Shown one piece after another: positions 34,312 to 43,045 of a DNA stretch of 64,000 bases. Both the position numbers and the translations under genes were made by a program. Origin of the DNA: JAYYZW01 sp965217605 (GTDB lineage: Bacteria; Pseudomonadota; Gammaproteobacteria; Ga0077536); assembly GCA_965217605.1 (NCBI GenBank), contig CBDCJB010000017.1:62001-126000 (forward strand). The letters run 5' to 3'. Positions within the stretch are counted from its first letter, which is position 1; each line of letters begins with the position of its first letter. Under the pieces are notes generated by a model. The model was given only the letters and a program-made list of their open reading frames with translations. It was not told the DNA's origin and searched no databases.

Positions 34312-34626
34312 AGGCCGCTCCCCGTGTTTGTGTGAATCAGGATTGAACCTCGTCGAACGATTGTGCCAATGTGTTGCGTCGATCGATTGAAACCGCACCC
34401 CAATCGTGGACATCAATTCTCCTGACGGAACTGTCCGAGCACGTCTGAACTCCGTTTTTGGTCTGTTAAACCGAGTCTGCGTTTTTACAACTAATACGCT
34501 CGCAGGTCGCTGGTTGTCGTCTCATAGGCGCTGGGACCATTTTAATCTGACCCGAAGCATTGCTTCCTGTTTCTTGGTTTCCGGTTCGGTGGCGCCTCAT
34601 ACAAAAGCGCGTCCGCCTTCTCTTCA
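34312..34626. other. Intergenic stretch without a supportable gene
   Basis: Between the methyltransferase relic and the end of the dehydrogenase-like gene I see no convincing coding sequence, no inverted repeat of note and no RNA gene. Short open frames on the plus strand have no ribosome-binding site or family resemblance. Confidence 0.5.
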
Positions 34627-37077
34627 TCAAGCTCTGATCCGATTCATGCCCGGGTCGTACAACGGTTTTAGTGAACAACGGCAGGGATAGCGCTCGCCGG
34701 CAATCTCGATCTCCCAGCTCCCCCCGCCTAAATAGGCCTGGTCTATCGGCTCCGAGGCGTCGATCAACGCGAGGCCGACGCCACCGTCGAGGGTGTGGCC
34801 GTAACTCCCGGCGCGCACGTAGCCGACCGGTTGCTCGTTGTGCCTGATGACTTCGGCATGCCACAACAGCGGCGCCGGATCTTCGACCAGGACTTGTACC
34901 AGGCGCCTCCTGTACGGCCCGGCCGCCCTCTTGCGCGCGGCCGCTTCCTGACCGATGAAGCCATTCGTTTTGTCGAGGTCGACGGCAAATCCCAGCCCCG
35001 TTTCGAACGGGTTATCGGTATTGTCGATATCGTGACCGTAGTCCCGGTAGCCCTTTTCCAGCCTGAGGCTTCCCAGCGCCTTGAGCCCTGCGTGCACGAG
35101 CCCGTGTTTCTCGCCCTCTGACACGAGCGCCTCATAAACCTGTATCGCCTGTTCAGTCGGTAGATAGAGCTCGTAGCCCAATTCGCCGACGTAGGTGATT
35201 CGCACGCAGAGCACCCGTGCATAGCCCATCTCGATCTCACGCGCCGCTCGGAATGGAAAAGCGTCGTTGCTCATGTCAGTCGAGGTCAATCCCTGGATCA
35301 ACGCGCGACTCGACGGGCCGTGAATGTTGATTTGTGTATACGCCGAGCTTACGTCAGTCACAAAAGCGTGGGAATCGGCCGGGATATGACGGCGCATCCA
35401 CGTTTCCGCGTGGCGGTGCATGGTATCGCTGACGACGACGAGGAAGCGGTCCTCGTCAAGCTTGCTCACGGTGAGATCGGCTTCGAGGTTGCCCTTCGGG
35501 TTGAGCCATTGTGTATAGGTGATGCGGCCACAGTCGCCATCGACGGCATTGGCGGAGATGTAGTTCAACGCACGACCCGCGTCACGGCCCTCGACCAGAA
35601 ATTTCGACATGAAACTCATGTCCATCAGGACCACGCCCGCGCGACAAGCCTCGTGCTCGGCCCGCCAGTAGGGCCACCAGTTCATCCGCCCCCAGCCCAA
35701 CGCGTCGACGTTCGGCTCAGCACCTGCAGGGGCGTACCAGTCAGCGGCCTCCCAACCGCTCACCTCGCGAAAATACGCGCCGGCAGCGGCGAGGCGACCA
35801 TGGAGGACCGAACGTTTGGCTCCACGTGCGGTTTCAGGTGATCGGGTCGGGTAGTGGCATTGATAGACCATGCCCAGCATTTCAACCGTACGCGCACGAC
35901 GGTACTCAGCGTTGGCCTGATGACGATGCAGCCGGTCTATGTTGAAGCCGGTCACGTCGACGTCCGGTGAACCGTTGATGATCCAATGCGCCATGACGCG
36001 CCCTAGACCGCCGCCGGTGAGAATGCCGACCGAATTGAGGCCGGCCGCCACGAAGTAGTTTTTCAATTCCGGCGCCTCGCCGACGATCGGCTTCAGGTCC
36101 GGCGTGAAGCTTTCCGGCCCGCAAAAGAACTTTCGGATCCCGGTGTCGATCGACACCGGCACCCGGCTCATGGCCTTGTGCAGATACGGACCCATCCGGT
36201 CCAGGTCGGGCTCGAGTTCGGCGAACGAAGCGTTTTCCGGAATACGCCCGACGTTCCAGGGTGCACACACCGGCTCGAAGAGGCCGATCATCAGTCCGCC
36301 CACTTCCTCGCGAAAGTAGCCGTAATGCGACGGATCTTCGAGCACCGGCCAGTCACGGCTGATGCCGTCAATGTCATCGGTGATTACGTAGTAATGCTCC
36401 GCAGCCTGGTTGGGGATGCTCACACCGTGCCCGGCGCCGAACTGGCGCGCCCACATCCCTGCGCAATTCACGACGTACTCGCACGCGATCGCGCCTTGCT
36501 CAGTGGTCACATGGGTCACGCGCCCGTTTTTCTGCTCGACACTTGTCGCCGGGGTACCGGTAACGATCTTCACGCCTTGCATGCGGGCGCCCTTTGCAAG
36601 CGCCATGGTCACGTCAACGGGGTTCACGCGGCCGTCATCCTCGACATAAAAGCCGGCGAGGACGTCGTCGATCCGAGCGATGGGAAATAAGTCGCGAACC
36701 TCGCTCGGTGATATTTCCGCGACGTCGACGCCACAATATCGATTGAACGCGGCTACACGGCGGTACTCCTCCAGGCGATCGGCGTCGGTGGCGAGTTCGA
36801 TGAACCCGCATTGATGGAGTCCCGTGGCCTGTCCCGTTTCCTGCTCCAGCCGCGCGTAAAGGTCACGGCTGTATCGGCGCATCGCCGTCGAGGTTTCGGA
36901 TGTGCTGCCGAACGTGACCATCAGCCCTGCAGCGTGCCAGGTGGTACCGGACGTGATCGCGTCACGTTCGAGCAATACCACGTCCCTGCAACCCATGTGG
37001 GCCAGGTGGTAGGCAACGGACGTGCCGATTATTCCGCCGCCGATAATGACGACTTGCGCGGTGTCAGGAAGCTGCAT
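34627..37077 (-). CDS. Dimethylglycine/sarcosine dehydrogenase-like flavoprotein with aminomethyltransferase domain
   Basis: 816 residues. The N-terminal half is a D-amino-acid-oxidase-type FAD domain (VVIIGGGIIGTSVAYHLAHMG; SGTTWHAAGL holds the His that binds FAD covalently in DMGDH). The C-terminal half is a GcvT-like domain (ALNYISANAVDGDCGRITYTQWLN; LEKGYRDYGHDIDNTDNPFE). Such enzymes oxidatively demethylate N-methyl amino acids and pass formaldehyde to tetrahydrofolate. The exact substrate cannot be read. The ATG at 37077 gives a natural start; a GTG three codons earlier is possible. A divergent amidohydrolase starts 83 bp away. Confidence 0.9.
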   Translation of the reverse strand: MQLPDTAQVVIIGGGIIGTSVAYHLAHMGCRDVVLLERDAITSGTTWHAAGLMVTFGSTSETSTAMRRYSRDLYARLEQETGQATGLHQCGFIELATDADRLEEYRRVAAFNRYCGVDVAEISPSEVRDLFPIARIDDVLAGFYVEDDGRVNPVDVTMALAKGARMQGVKIVTGTPATSVEQKNGRVTHVTTEQGAIACEYVVNCAGMWARQFGAGHGVSIPNQAAEHYYVITDDIDGISRDWPVLEDPSHYGYFREEVGGLMIGLFEPVCAPWNVGRIPENASFAELEPDLDRMGPYLHKAMSRVPVSIDTGIRKFFCGPESFTPDLKPIVGEAPELKNYFVAAGLNSVGILTGGGLGRVMAHWIINGSPDVDVTGFNIDRLHRHQANAEYRRARTVEMLGMVYQCHYPTRSPETARGAKRSVLHGRLAAAGAYFREVSGWEAADWYAPAGAEPNVDALGWGRMNWWPYWRAEHEACRAGVVLMDMSFMSKFLVEGRDAGRALNYISANAVDGDCGRITYTQWLNPKGNLEADLTVSKLDEDRFLVVVSDTMHRHAETWMRRHIPADSHAFVTDVSSAYTQINIHGPSSRALIQGLTSTDMSNDAFPFRAAREIEMGYARVLCVRITYVGELGYELYLPTEQAIQVYEALVSEGEKHGLVHAGLKALGSLRLEKGYRDYGHDIDNTDNPFETGLGFAVDLDKTNGFIGQEAAARKRAAGPYRRRLVQVLVEDPAPLLWHAEVIRHNEQPVGYVRAGSYGHTLDGGVGLALIDASEPIDQAYLGGGSWEIEIAGERYPCRCSLKPLYDPGMNRIRA

Positions 37078-37160
37078 GCTCGGCACCGGTCGCTAACGTT
37101 GAAGCCATCACTGCCGGTATGCTAAATATCATTGAAATAGACCATTAAGGGTTAACAGCG

Positions 37161-37850
37161 ATGGCCAGATTGTCTGACGCTACCATTGAAGGCGGCCAAG
37201 TTACTCGCAACCTTGCACCAAGGTCTATTCGCCACACCGGATTTCTGGTGATCGATGTCCAGTACTTCGTTGCTGCGCCGGGTCACGGGGCCTACGAGGA
37301 TGTCGACCCGGACAATATTCCCGAGCATCTGCAATATTTTTTCTCCAGGGTCGACAATTACATCGTTCCCAATATCAAGCGAGTTCAGAACGCCTGCCGT
37401 CATGCCGGTATCGAGGTGATGTTCACGCTGGTCGAGAATCTGACCCTGGACGGACGGGACCGGAGTTTGGACTATAAGATTTCCGGTTTTAACGTTCCAA
37501 AAGGCTCGCGTGAAGCGCAGGTGCTGGATGAGATAAAACCCGTCCACGATGAGATCGTCATTCCAAAGACTTCCTCCAGTGTTTTTAACTCAACGAATAT
37601 CGATTATGTACTCAGAAATCTGGAAGTCGACTACCTGATCGTTGCCGGCATGCTGACCGATCAATGCGTGGAATCCGCGGTCCGGGATGCCTGCGACCAT
37701 GGTTACCTGGTGAGTGTGGTAGAGGATGCCTGTGGAACGTATTCAGTCGAGCGGCATAAAAGCGCTCTAGATATGTACAGCGGTTATTGCCGCATCACGT
37801 CTACGGATCAGGTCATTGCCGAGATCGAAGCGATGGCCGCTGCCGGCTGA
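37161..37850 (+). CDS. Isochorismatase-family cysteine hydrolase
   Basis: 229 residues. The triad Asp32 (FLVIDVQYF), Lys136 (VIPKTSSSVF) and Cys169 (AGMLTDQCVESAVRDA) is intact. The MLTDQCVESAVRDA form of the Cys motif is found in amidases, nicotinamidase-like enzymes and N-carbamoylsarcosine amidase relatives. It differs clearly from the enzyme at 451-1152 (ATNVCC). It is divergent from a DMGDH/sarcosine-dehydrogenase-like gene, so release of an N-methyl amino acid from its carbamoyl form is an appealing but unproven role. It converges with the glutamine-synthetase-like gene, 10 bp between stops. Confidence 0.87.
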   Translation: MARLSDATIEGGQVTRNLAPRSIRHTGFLVIDVQYFVAAPGHGAYEDVDPDNIPEHLQYFFSRVDNYIVPNIKRVQNACRHAGIEVMFTLVENLTLDGRDRSLDYKISGFNVPKGSREAQVLDEIKPVHDEIVIPKTSSSVFNSTNIDYVLRNLEVDYLIVAGMLTDQCVESAVRDACDHGYLVSVVEDACGTYSVERHKSALDMYSGYCRITSTDQVIAEIEAMAAAG

Positions 37851-37860
37851 TATTGAATAT

Positions 37861-39192
37861 TCAAAACGCCTGCTGATAGATCAACGTCAACTCTTCGAGT
37901 GATTTGCCGGAAACGTCGGTAATTTCAGCTTCACGCATGAGTACATAGGAAGCGAGCATATCCTCGCCGATCCAGCTTCTGACCATCTCGGACGCCTGCA
38001 TCGTTTCAAGCGCGGTTTTCGCTGTTTCAGGCAGACGTACAACACCTGCCTTCCGCAATGTCTCGTCGGACATTTCACTGGGATCGGTATTCACCAGATC
38101 GGGTTGCGACAATCGTTCTTCAATGCCCTGTAGACCGGCCCGAATCAACATGCCCAGCGCCAAATAGGGGTTGGCGGTTGCGTCACATGCACGGTATTCG
38201 AGATGTAATTGTTCGTCGGGCTTACGGCCGGCCATCTCCACGGTGGGGCAAATACGCAGTCCGGCTTCACGGTTTCTTTCACCGAGACAGGCATGGGGGC
38301 CGCTCCAAGAATGGGGTACGAGGCGCACGTAGGACAGTACGCTGGGCGCGGTGAACGTCAGAATAGCGGGCATGTATTTGACGATCCCCGCCGCGAACTG
38401 CCCGGCAATTTCACTCAAGCGTCCGGGTCGGCCGGCATCATAGGTCCGCGATTTGCCCGCCTCGTCAAGTAAGCTGAAATGAATATGCGTGCCGCTTCCC
38501 AGGGCGTCCGGCGTCAGCTTCGGCGTAAACGAAACCCTGCGGTCATGCTGCCGCGCGGTTTCATGTACGAGTTCGCGCACGATGACTGATCGGTCCGCGG
38601 CAGCAAGCGCAAGCGCCGGCTTGCACGTGAGCTCGAATTGAGCCGCGCCGAACTCAGGTAAGAACGTTTCCGGTTCCTGACCGGCTTGCCGCATTGCCCG
38701 TACAAGGTCAGTACCGAATGGCTCGTACGCGCGCAGGCGGGCTAATGAAAATCCGCGCTCTGCATCTGTTTCCACATCAGTAAAAGCAAACTCGTGCTCA
38801 AACGCCGCCTGCACGGAACACCCCGTGCGTTCCTTCAAGTCATCCACGGTTCCTTTCAAAAAGGTCCTTGCGCATACGTCCCAAGCTGCGCCATCCGGAT
38901 GCATGATGTCACACAGGAAGAAATGTAAAGGTGGATACCCGAGCCCCAGATCAACGCGGACCTCTGTTGACGGATCGGGTACGAGGCGACGGTCGCCATG
39001 CGAGCCCCAGAGATCCGATTCCGGAATCTGGTCAAACGGCGAAATCGTCTGGCTGATCGGCACCCAACCTACGCCGGTCTGCATTTTGTCTGGCAAATCG
39101 GACAGTGGTATCGCCCGGCCACGGTTGATACTGCCAAGGTCAGTACAAATGAAGGCGACCAGTTCATCATCATTTGTGTTTTTGTCGTTCAT
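37861..39192 (-). CDS. Glutamine-synthetase-family ligase (PuuA/GlnT-like)
   Basis: About 443 residues. GS motifs are present though diverged: EHEFAF (metal Glu pair), GAAQFELTCKPALALAAADRSVIVRELVHE, THIHFSLLD, RLVPHSWSGPHACLGERN and EYRACDATANPYLALG. This places it among gamma-glutamylpolyamine or gamma-glutamylmethylamide ligases more than housekeeping GlnA. It would activate glutamate with ATP and attach a small amine. The ATG at 39192 has an AGGTGAG site. It is co-oriented with the MDR-NAD kinase-GcvP operon upstream, 42 bp away. Confidence 0.85.
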   Translation of the reverse strand: MNDKNTNDDELVAFICTDLGSINRGRAIPLSDLPDKMQTGVGWVPISQTISPFDQIPESDLWGSHGDRRLVPDPSTEVRVDLGLGYPPLHFFLCDIMHPDGAAWDVCARTFLKGTVDDLKERTGCSVQAAFEHEFAFTDVETDAERGFSLARLRAYEPFGTDLVRAMRQAGQEPETFLPEFGAAQFELTCKPALALAAADRSVIVRELVHETARQHDRRVSFTPKLTPDALGSGTHIHFSLLDEAGKSRTYDAGRPGRLSEIAGQFAAGIVKYMPAILTFTAPSVLSYVRLVPHSWSGPHACLGERNREAGLRICPTVEMAGRKPDEQLHLEYRACDATANPYLALGMLIRAGLQGIEERLSQPDLVNTDPSEMSDETLRKAGVVRLPETAKTALETMQASEMVRSWIGEDMLASYVLMREAEITDVSGKSLEELTLIYQQAF

Positions 39193-39233
39193 GGATGAAA
39201 TACTCACCTGAGTGTCCGCGCGCGCACCTGCAA

Positions 39234-40256
39234 TTACGTGAGTACGACGATTTTACCGGTTTGTTCCTGGGCCTCCATGTAGCGGTGCGACTCGACGATC
39301 TCATCGAGCGTAAAGGTACGATCGATCATCGCCTCGAGGGCCCCGGATTCGAGCCGCTGACTGATGTACGCGGTGCCGCGCGCGAACGCCGCCCCGTCGC
39401 GGGTCGTATCGTAGAGGCTGTGGGCCTTCAGGTTCAGCCGCTTGGCGAGCATGCCGAGGACTTGGAAGTTGACCGGCTCGGGACTCTGATTGCCGTAGTT
39501 GACGATCGTCGCGCACGGCCTGGCCGCTACGATCAGCGCCGCAATGAAATGGCCACCCACCGGGTCGTAGGCAGCGGTGAATCCCCGACCCGCCGTGATA
39601 TCCATGACCCGCTCGGCAATATCCTCCTCGTCGGTGACGATGACGTCGTCGGCGCCCGCCACGTCGAGCAGGAACGGCTTTTTGGCCGCCGTGCGGGTGG
39701 TGCCGATCACCCTGGCGCCGACGTGTTTGGCGAGCCGCACCGCGGCCAGCCCGGCGCTGCTGCTGGCGGCTGTAACGAGCACGATGTCTGCGCCGGTGAT
39801 CCCGCAGTAGTCGATGAGGCCGCCCCACGCCGTCAGGTAGGGGCACCACACGGCGGCGCTTTCCTGCACCGACAGGTTGGCCGGCGTCGGCGTTACCGCG
39901 CTCGCCGGATAGAGCGCGCTCTCGCCGTACACGCCATAGTTGGCGGGCTCGGATGTCCAGTTGCCGTACTGGTCGAAGGTTTGGTAGGGCACAGTTCCCA
40001 CGCGATCACCGACGCTGACACCGCTCACGCCCGGACCGACGGCGTCGACCACGCCGGCGCCCTCGATACCAATGCGCGACGGGAACACGGGGTCGGCCAC
40101 ATAGTGCCCGCGCCGAAACAACATCTCGGCGTTGTTGAGGCCGAAGGCCTCGACCTTCAGTCGAACCTCGCCCGCCGCGGGCTCTTCGAGCGGCAACTCC
40201 TCGAGCTTGAGTACCTCGGGCCCCCCGGTTTCATGAAAGCGAACGATCCGTGGCAT
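39234..40256 (-). CDS. Zinc-free MDR family oxidoreductase (quinone oxidoreductase-like)
   Basis: 340 residues from MPRIVRFHETGGPEVLKLEE. The GroES-like N-terminus (GEVRLKVEAFGLNNAEMLFRRG, PSRIGIEGAGVVDAVGPGV) and the Rossmann domain (DIVLVTAASSSAGLAAVRLAKHVGARVIGTTRT) mark the NADPH:quinone reductase/enoyl reductase branch. The structural zinc cysteines of alcohol dehydrogenases are absent. It probably reduces an activated double bond or quinone with NADPH. It is the last gene of the run that begins with the MetE-like gene, following the NAD-kinase-like gene by 36 bp. Confidence 0.88.
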   Translation of the reverse strand: MPRIVRFHETGGPEVLKLEELPLEEPAAGEVRLKVEAFGLNNAEMLFRRGHYVADPVFPSRIGIEGAGVVDAVGPGVSGVSVGDRVGTVPYQTFDQYGNWTSEPANYGVYGESALYPASAVTPTPANLSVQESAAVWCPYLTAWGGLIDYCGITGADIVLVTAASSSAGLAAVRLAKHVGARVIGTTRTAAKKPFLLDVAGADDVIVTDEEDIAERVMDITAGRGFTAAYDPVGGHFIAALIVAARPCATIVNYGNQSPEPVNFQVLGMLAKRLNLKAHSLYDTTRDGAAFARGTAYISQRLESGALEAMIDRTFTLDEIVESHRYMEAQEQTGKIVVLT

Positions 40257-40292
40257 CCGGCCTCTCCCCAAACAAGTCGTGTGTGTCGACGC

Positions 40293-41414
40293 TTAATGTT
40301 CGACTTTGAGCATCGTGGACTGATGCAGACCCGTCGTTACGCGGATAAACCCACTCAGCATCTCGTCGGTGTCTTCGGCGCCGGTATCGATGAACAGCGG
40401 CTGGCCTTGCAGCGATTGGATTTTGTTCATCGTCGTCAACACGATGATGTTCGCCTTGCCGGCGTGCTCGATCACCTCGGCGCTGATCTGCTGATTCCCG
40501 CGACCGAATATACACCCGTGCCCACCGATCACCGTGACGACGATCTTCGTCCGGCGGTCTTCCATGAGCGCGAGCAATTGCGATTCGTTCAGGTCCGAAC
40601 CAACGAGTTTGCGCGCGTAGATGGCATCCACGCCGAGCAGCGTGCCCTTCAGCCCGAGGATGTCGAGCAGTCGGGTGGTCGTCGTTCCCGGCCCGATGAT
40701 GTAGAGCCAGTCGTCCTCGATGTTATTTACGACGTCCCAGCACACGGCGTCCGCTGCGGCCACTTCGCCGGGCATGGCGCCGGCTTTGGCGCTCTGAACC
40801 AGCCGTCTCGCGTACGGGATCTTGGCATATCCGTAAAGCGCCGCCGACAACCGGTTCGCGCGCACGGCGGCTTCGTCGATGTCCATGACTTCGGCGTCGC
40901 GCAGAAGGCACTTCGAGGGATCGTCGCCGAGATATAGGGCCGCAAGCTGCCCGGCGCGCTCGGGACTCGTGCCGAAGACCGCGGAATGCATCTTTACGCC
41001 GGTCGGAATGCCCAGCATCGGCACGCCGTTACCGATGGCGTCGTAAATGTCGCGCGCGGTGCCGTCGCCACCGGCAAACAGCAGGAGATCGACCTTCGCA
41101 TCACGCATGGCCTTCGCTGCGCTTATGGTGTCCGCAGCGCTGGCCTCGCCCCGCTCGATTGATCCGACGACGGTGGCGTCGAGACCGCACGCCTTGGTCT
41201 CGTCCGCGCCCATGTCGTACGGACAGGTCAGAATCTCGATCGCCGATGCGAGCGGGGCGATGCGCTCGAGCGCCTTGATCGCCCGGTCCGGGGATATGGG
41301 TGTCGCGCCGAGCTCCCGCGCACGCGCGAGTATCTCGACGCTGTCGGTGCCTTTGAGGCCGACCTTACCGCCCATGCCGGCGATCGGATTGACGATCACG
41401 CCGAGCCGTTTCAC
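40293..41414 (-). CDS. ATP-NAD/AcoX-type kinase family protein
   Basis: 373 residues. MKRLGVIVNPIAGMGGKVGLKG and LLLFAGGDGTARDIYDAIG (GGDG at 115-118) are the NAD kinase/diacylglycerol kinase nucleotide signature; GVPMLGIPTGVKMHSAVFGTSP and IIGPGTTTTRLLD fit the ATP-NAD/AcoX branch. The family is longer than housekeeping NAD kinase (about 290) and its in vivo substrate is poorly known. Here it is in an operon with GcvP-like subunits and an NADPH-type reductase, so NADP supply or phosphorylation of an unusual NAD-like or sugar substrate is inferred. Confidence 0.85.
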   Translation of the reverse strand: MKRLGVIVNPIAGMGGKVGLKGTDSVEILARARELGATPISPDRAIKALERIAPLASAIEILTCPYDMGADETKACGLDATVVGSIERGEASAADTISAAKAMRDAKVDLLLFAGGDGTARDIYDAIGNGVPMLGIPTGVKMHSAVFGTSPERAGQLAALYLGDDPSKCLLRDAEVMDIDEAAVRANRLSAALYGYAKIPYARRLVQSAKAGAMPGEVAAADAVCWDVVNNIEDDWLYIIGPGTTTTRLLDILGLKGTLLGVDAIYARKLVGSDLNESQLLALMEDRRTKIVVTVIGGHGCIFGRGNQQISAEVIEHAGKANIIVLTTMNKIQSLQGQPLFIDTGAEDTDEMLSGFIRVTTGLHQSTMLKVEH

Positions 41415-41461
41415 TCGCGCATGTCCTGCCTATTTGATCGATCGGTGCGCGATGGCTTCCC

Positions 41462-43045
41462 TCAGCCCGCTTGTGCGCGCAATGGCGTCGGGTCTGCGCC
41501 CTTACGCTTGCGGAGAAAGGCCCGCCAGGTCATCGCCCAGGTGTCCGGATCTTCCAAGGCTTCCATATCGACGCGATGTATCGCCTGGTTGTGCGGGGCG
41601 GTCTTCACGAGCTCGGGATCCGAATAGGCTTCCTTGGAGATCTGTTCGAGGACCGCGCACCAGTACTCGATATCTTCTTTGGAATACATTTCACCCGCTT
41701 CAGGCGTAAACGGCTCCGCGATGAGCCAGGGCTCATGGCTCATCCAATACGCGTCGAGCCCGAAGTCGATCATGCGGTTCAACACATCCAGCGTGCCGAC
41801 ACCGGTGTCGTTCTGGAGCTTCTCCCAGCTGTAACGCGTCATCTCCATGCGGCGTTTGTCCATTTCCGGATTGGGTTTCGACACCCCGGGGATCTTCATG
41901 AGCAACTCCTCCATGTAGTTGTTCGCCAATACGGAGAGGTGACAGGCCTCGAGAATGCCCTCCGCGCCCATGCTGGTTACCCACGAATACGCCTTCAGCA
42001 CCAACTGTATGTTGCCCCAGAACTCGCGGATCTTGCCGACGCTGTCAGGCCGGTCGAAATCGAGCCGGTATCGTTCGCCATCGAAGGTGACGACCGGCGC
42101 GGGTACGAACTTCGCCAGTTTTTCCGAACATCCGTAGGCGCCGGCCGCGGGCCCCATGCCGCCCTTGGGCGCGCCGAAGGTCTTGTGCAGCATGAACATG
42201 CAGGCATCGAAACCGATCTCGCGTGCTCTCAACACGCCCATGACGCCGTTGAAATTGGCGTGGTCGTAAAAACACAAACCACCGGCGTCGTGGACGACCT
42301 TGACCCACTCTTTGATATGCGGGTTGTAGACACCCAGGTCGTCCGGGTTGGTGACCATGAGGCCGGCGGTGCGATCGGAGACCGCTGCTTTCAGGGCATC
42401 GAGGGAGGGATAGCCGTTCTCCTCGGGCATCAAGGTCACGACCTTGAACCCAGCGGTCGACGCGGTCCCGGGATTACACGGGTGGGTGTACACCGTGTTG
42501 ATGATTTCGTTACGTTGGGCGAGTTCGCCCCGGGCCGCATGATAGGCCCGCAACACGCAGGCGTGGGTGTATGCAGCGTCGGCGCCGCCGCCCGCTTGGA
42601 ACACGAACTGATCCATGCCGGAGAGTTCGCGCAGGATGCGGTCGAAGCGATGGATGATCTCCAGGATCCCCTGCAGCGTGTCTTCATCCTGACAGGGGTG
42701 GAGTTCCGCCATCTGCGGCATCTTCGCTACGATTTCGTTGACCCGCGGGTTGTATTTCATCGTGCAGGTTCCGAACAGGCTGATGCCGATCATGCCGAGC
42801 GTTTCCTGCGATAAGTGCAGGTAGTGTCGCAGTACCTCGGGTTCGGAAAGTTCCGGTAGTGCGGGCGCTTCGGTTCGTCTCATACCGCTCGGAATGTGGT
42901 CTTGGGCGTAACCGACCGCGGCCTTGATGGCCTCTTCGGCTTCGGCGAAGACCACACCGCGTCCGCCTGGCCGCCCCATCTCCATGACGATCGGCTCGTC
43001 CCACACCGCCGAATGATAGTTCTTGAGGTTCACTTTCTTAGTCAT
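41462..43045 (-). CDS. gcvPB: Glycine dehydrogenase P-protein subunit 2-like (divergent)
   Basis: 527 residues from MTKKVNLKNYHSAVWDEPIV. It is a fold-type I PLP enzyme: GTCTMKYNPRVNE, FQAGGGADAAYTHACVLRAY, HANFNGVMGVLRAREIGFDACMFMLHKTF with Lys288 as PLP-binding lysine. The loop after the lysine reads GAPKGGMGPAA, where glycine decarboxylases have xxPHGGGGPG, so the substrate may not be glycine. It overlaps the subunit-1 gene by 4 bp (ATGA). A longer upstream reading is rejected as overlap. Gamma-proteobacteria usually carry a fused GcvP, so a split copy here is unusual. Confidence 0.82.
   Translation of the reverse strand: MTKKVNLKNYHSAVWDEPIVMEMGRPGGRGVVFAEAEEAIKAAVGYAQDHIPSGMRRTEAPALPELSEPEVLRHYLHLSQETLGMIGISLFGTCTMKYNPRVNEIVAKMPQMAELHPCQDEDTLQGILEIIHRFDRILRELSGMDQFVFQAGGGADAAYTHACVLRAYHAARGELAQRNEIINTVYTHPCNPGTASTAGFKVVTLMPEENGYPSLDALKAAVSDRTAGLMVTNPDDLGVYNPHIKEWVKVVHDAGGLCFYDHANFNGVMGVLRAREIGFDACMFMLHKTFGAPKGGMGPAAGAYGCSEKLAKFVPAPVVTFDGERYRLDFDRPDSVGKIREFWGNIQLVLKAYSWVTSMGAEGILEACHLSVLANNYMEELLMKIPGVSKPNPEMDKRRMEMTRYSWEKLQNDTGVGTLDVLNRMIDFGLDAYWMSHEPWLIAEPFTPEAGEMYSKEDIEYWCAVLEQISKEAYSDPELVKTAPHNQAIHRVDMEALEDPDTWAMTWRAFLRKRKGADPTPLRAQAG

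Noticed and set aside
34406..34690. 94-residue plus-strand open frame
   Set aside because: No ribosome-binding site, no family resemblance, and it overlaps the end of the dehydrogenase-like gene.
39174..40937. A 587-residue plus-strand open frame
   Set aside because: It covers parts of three minus-strand genes with clear family motifs; no ribosome-binding site or motif supports it.
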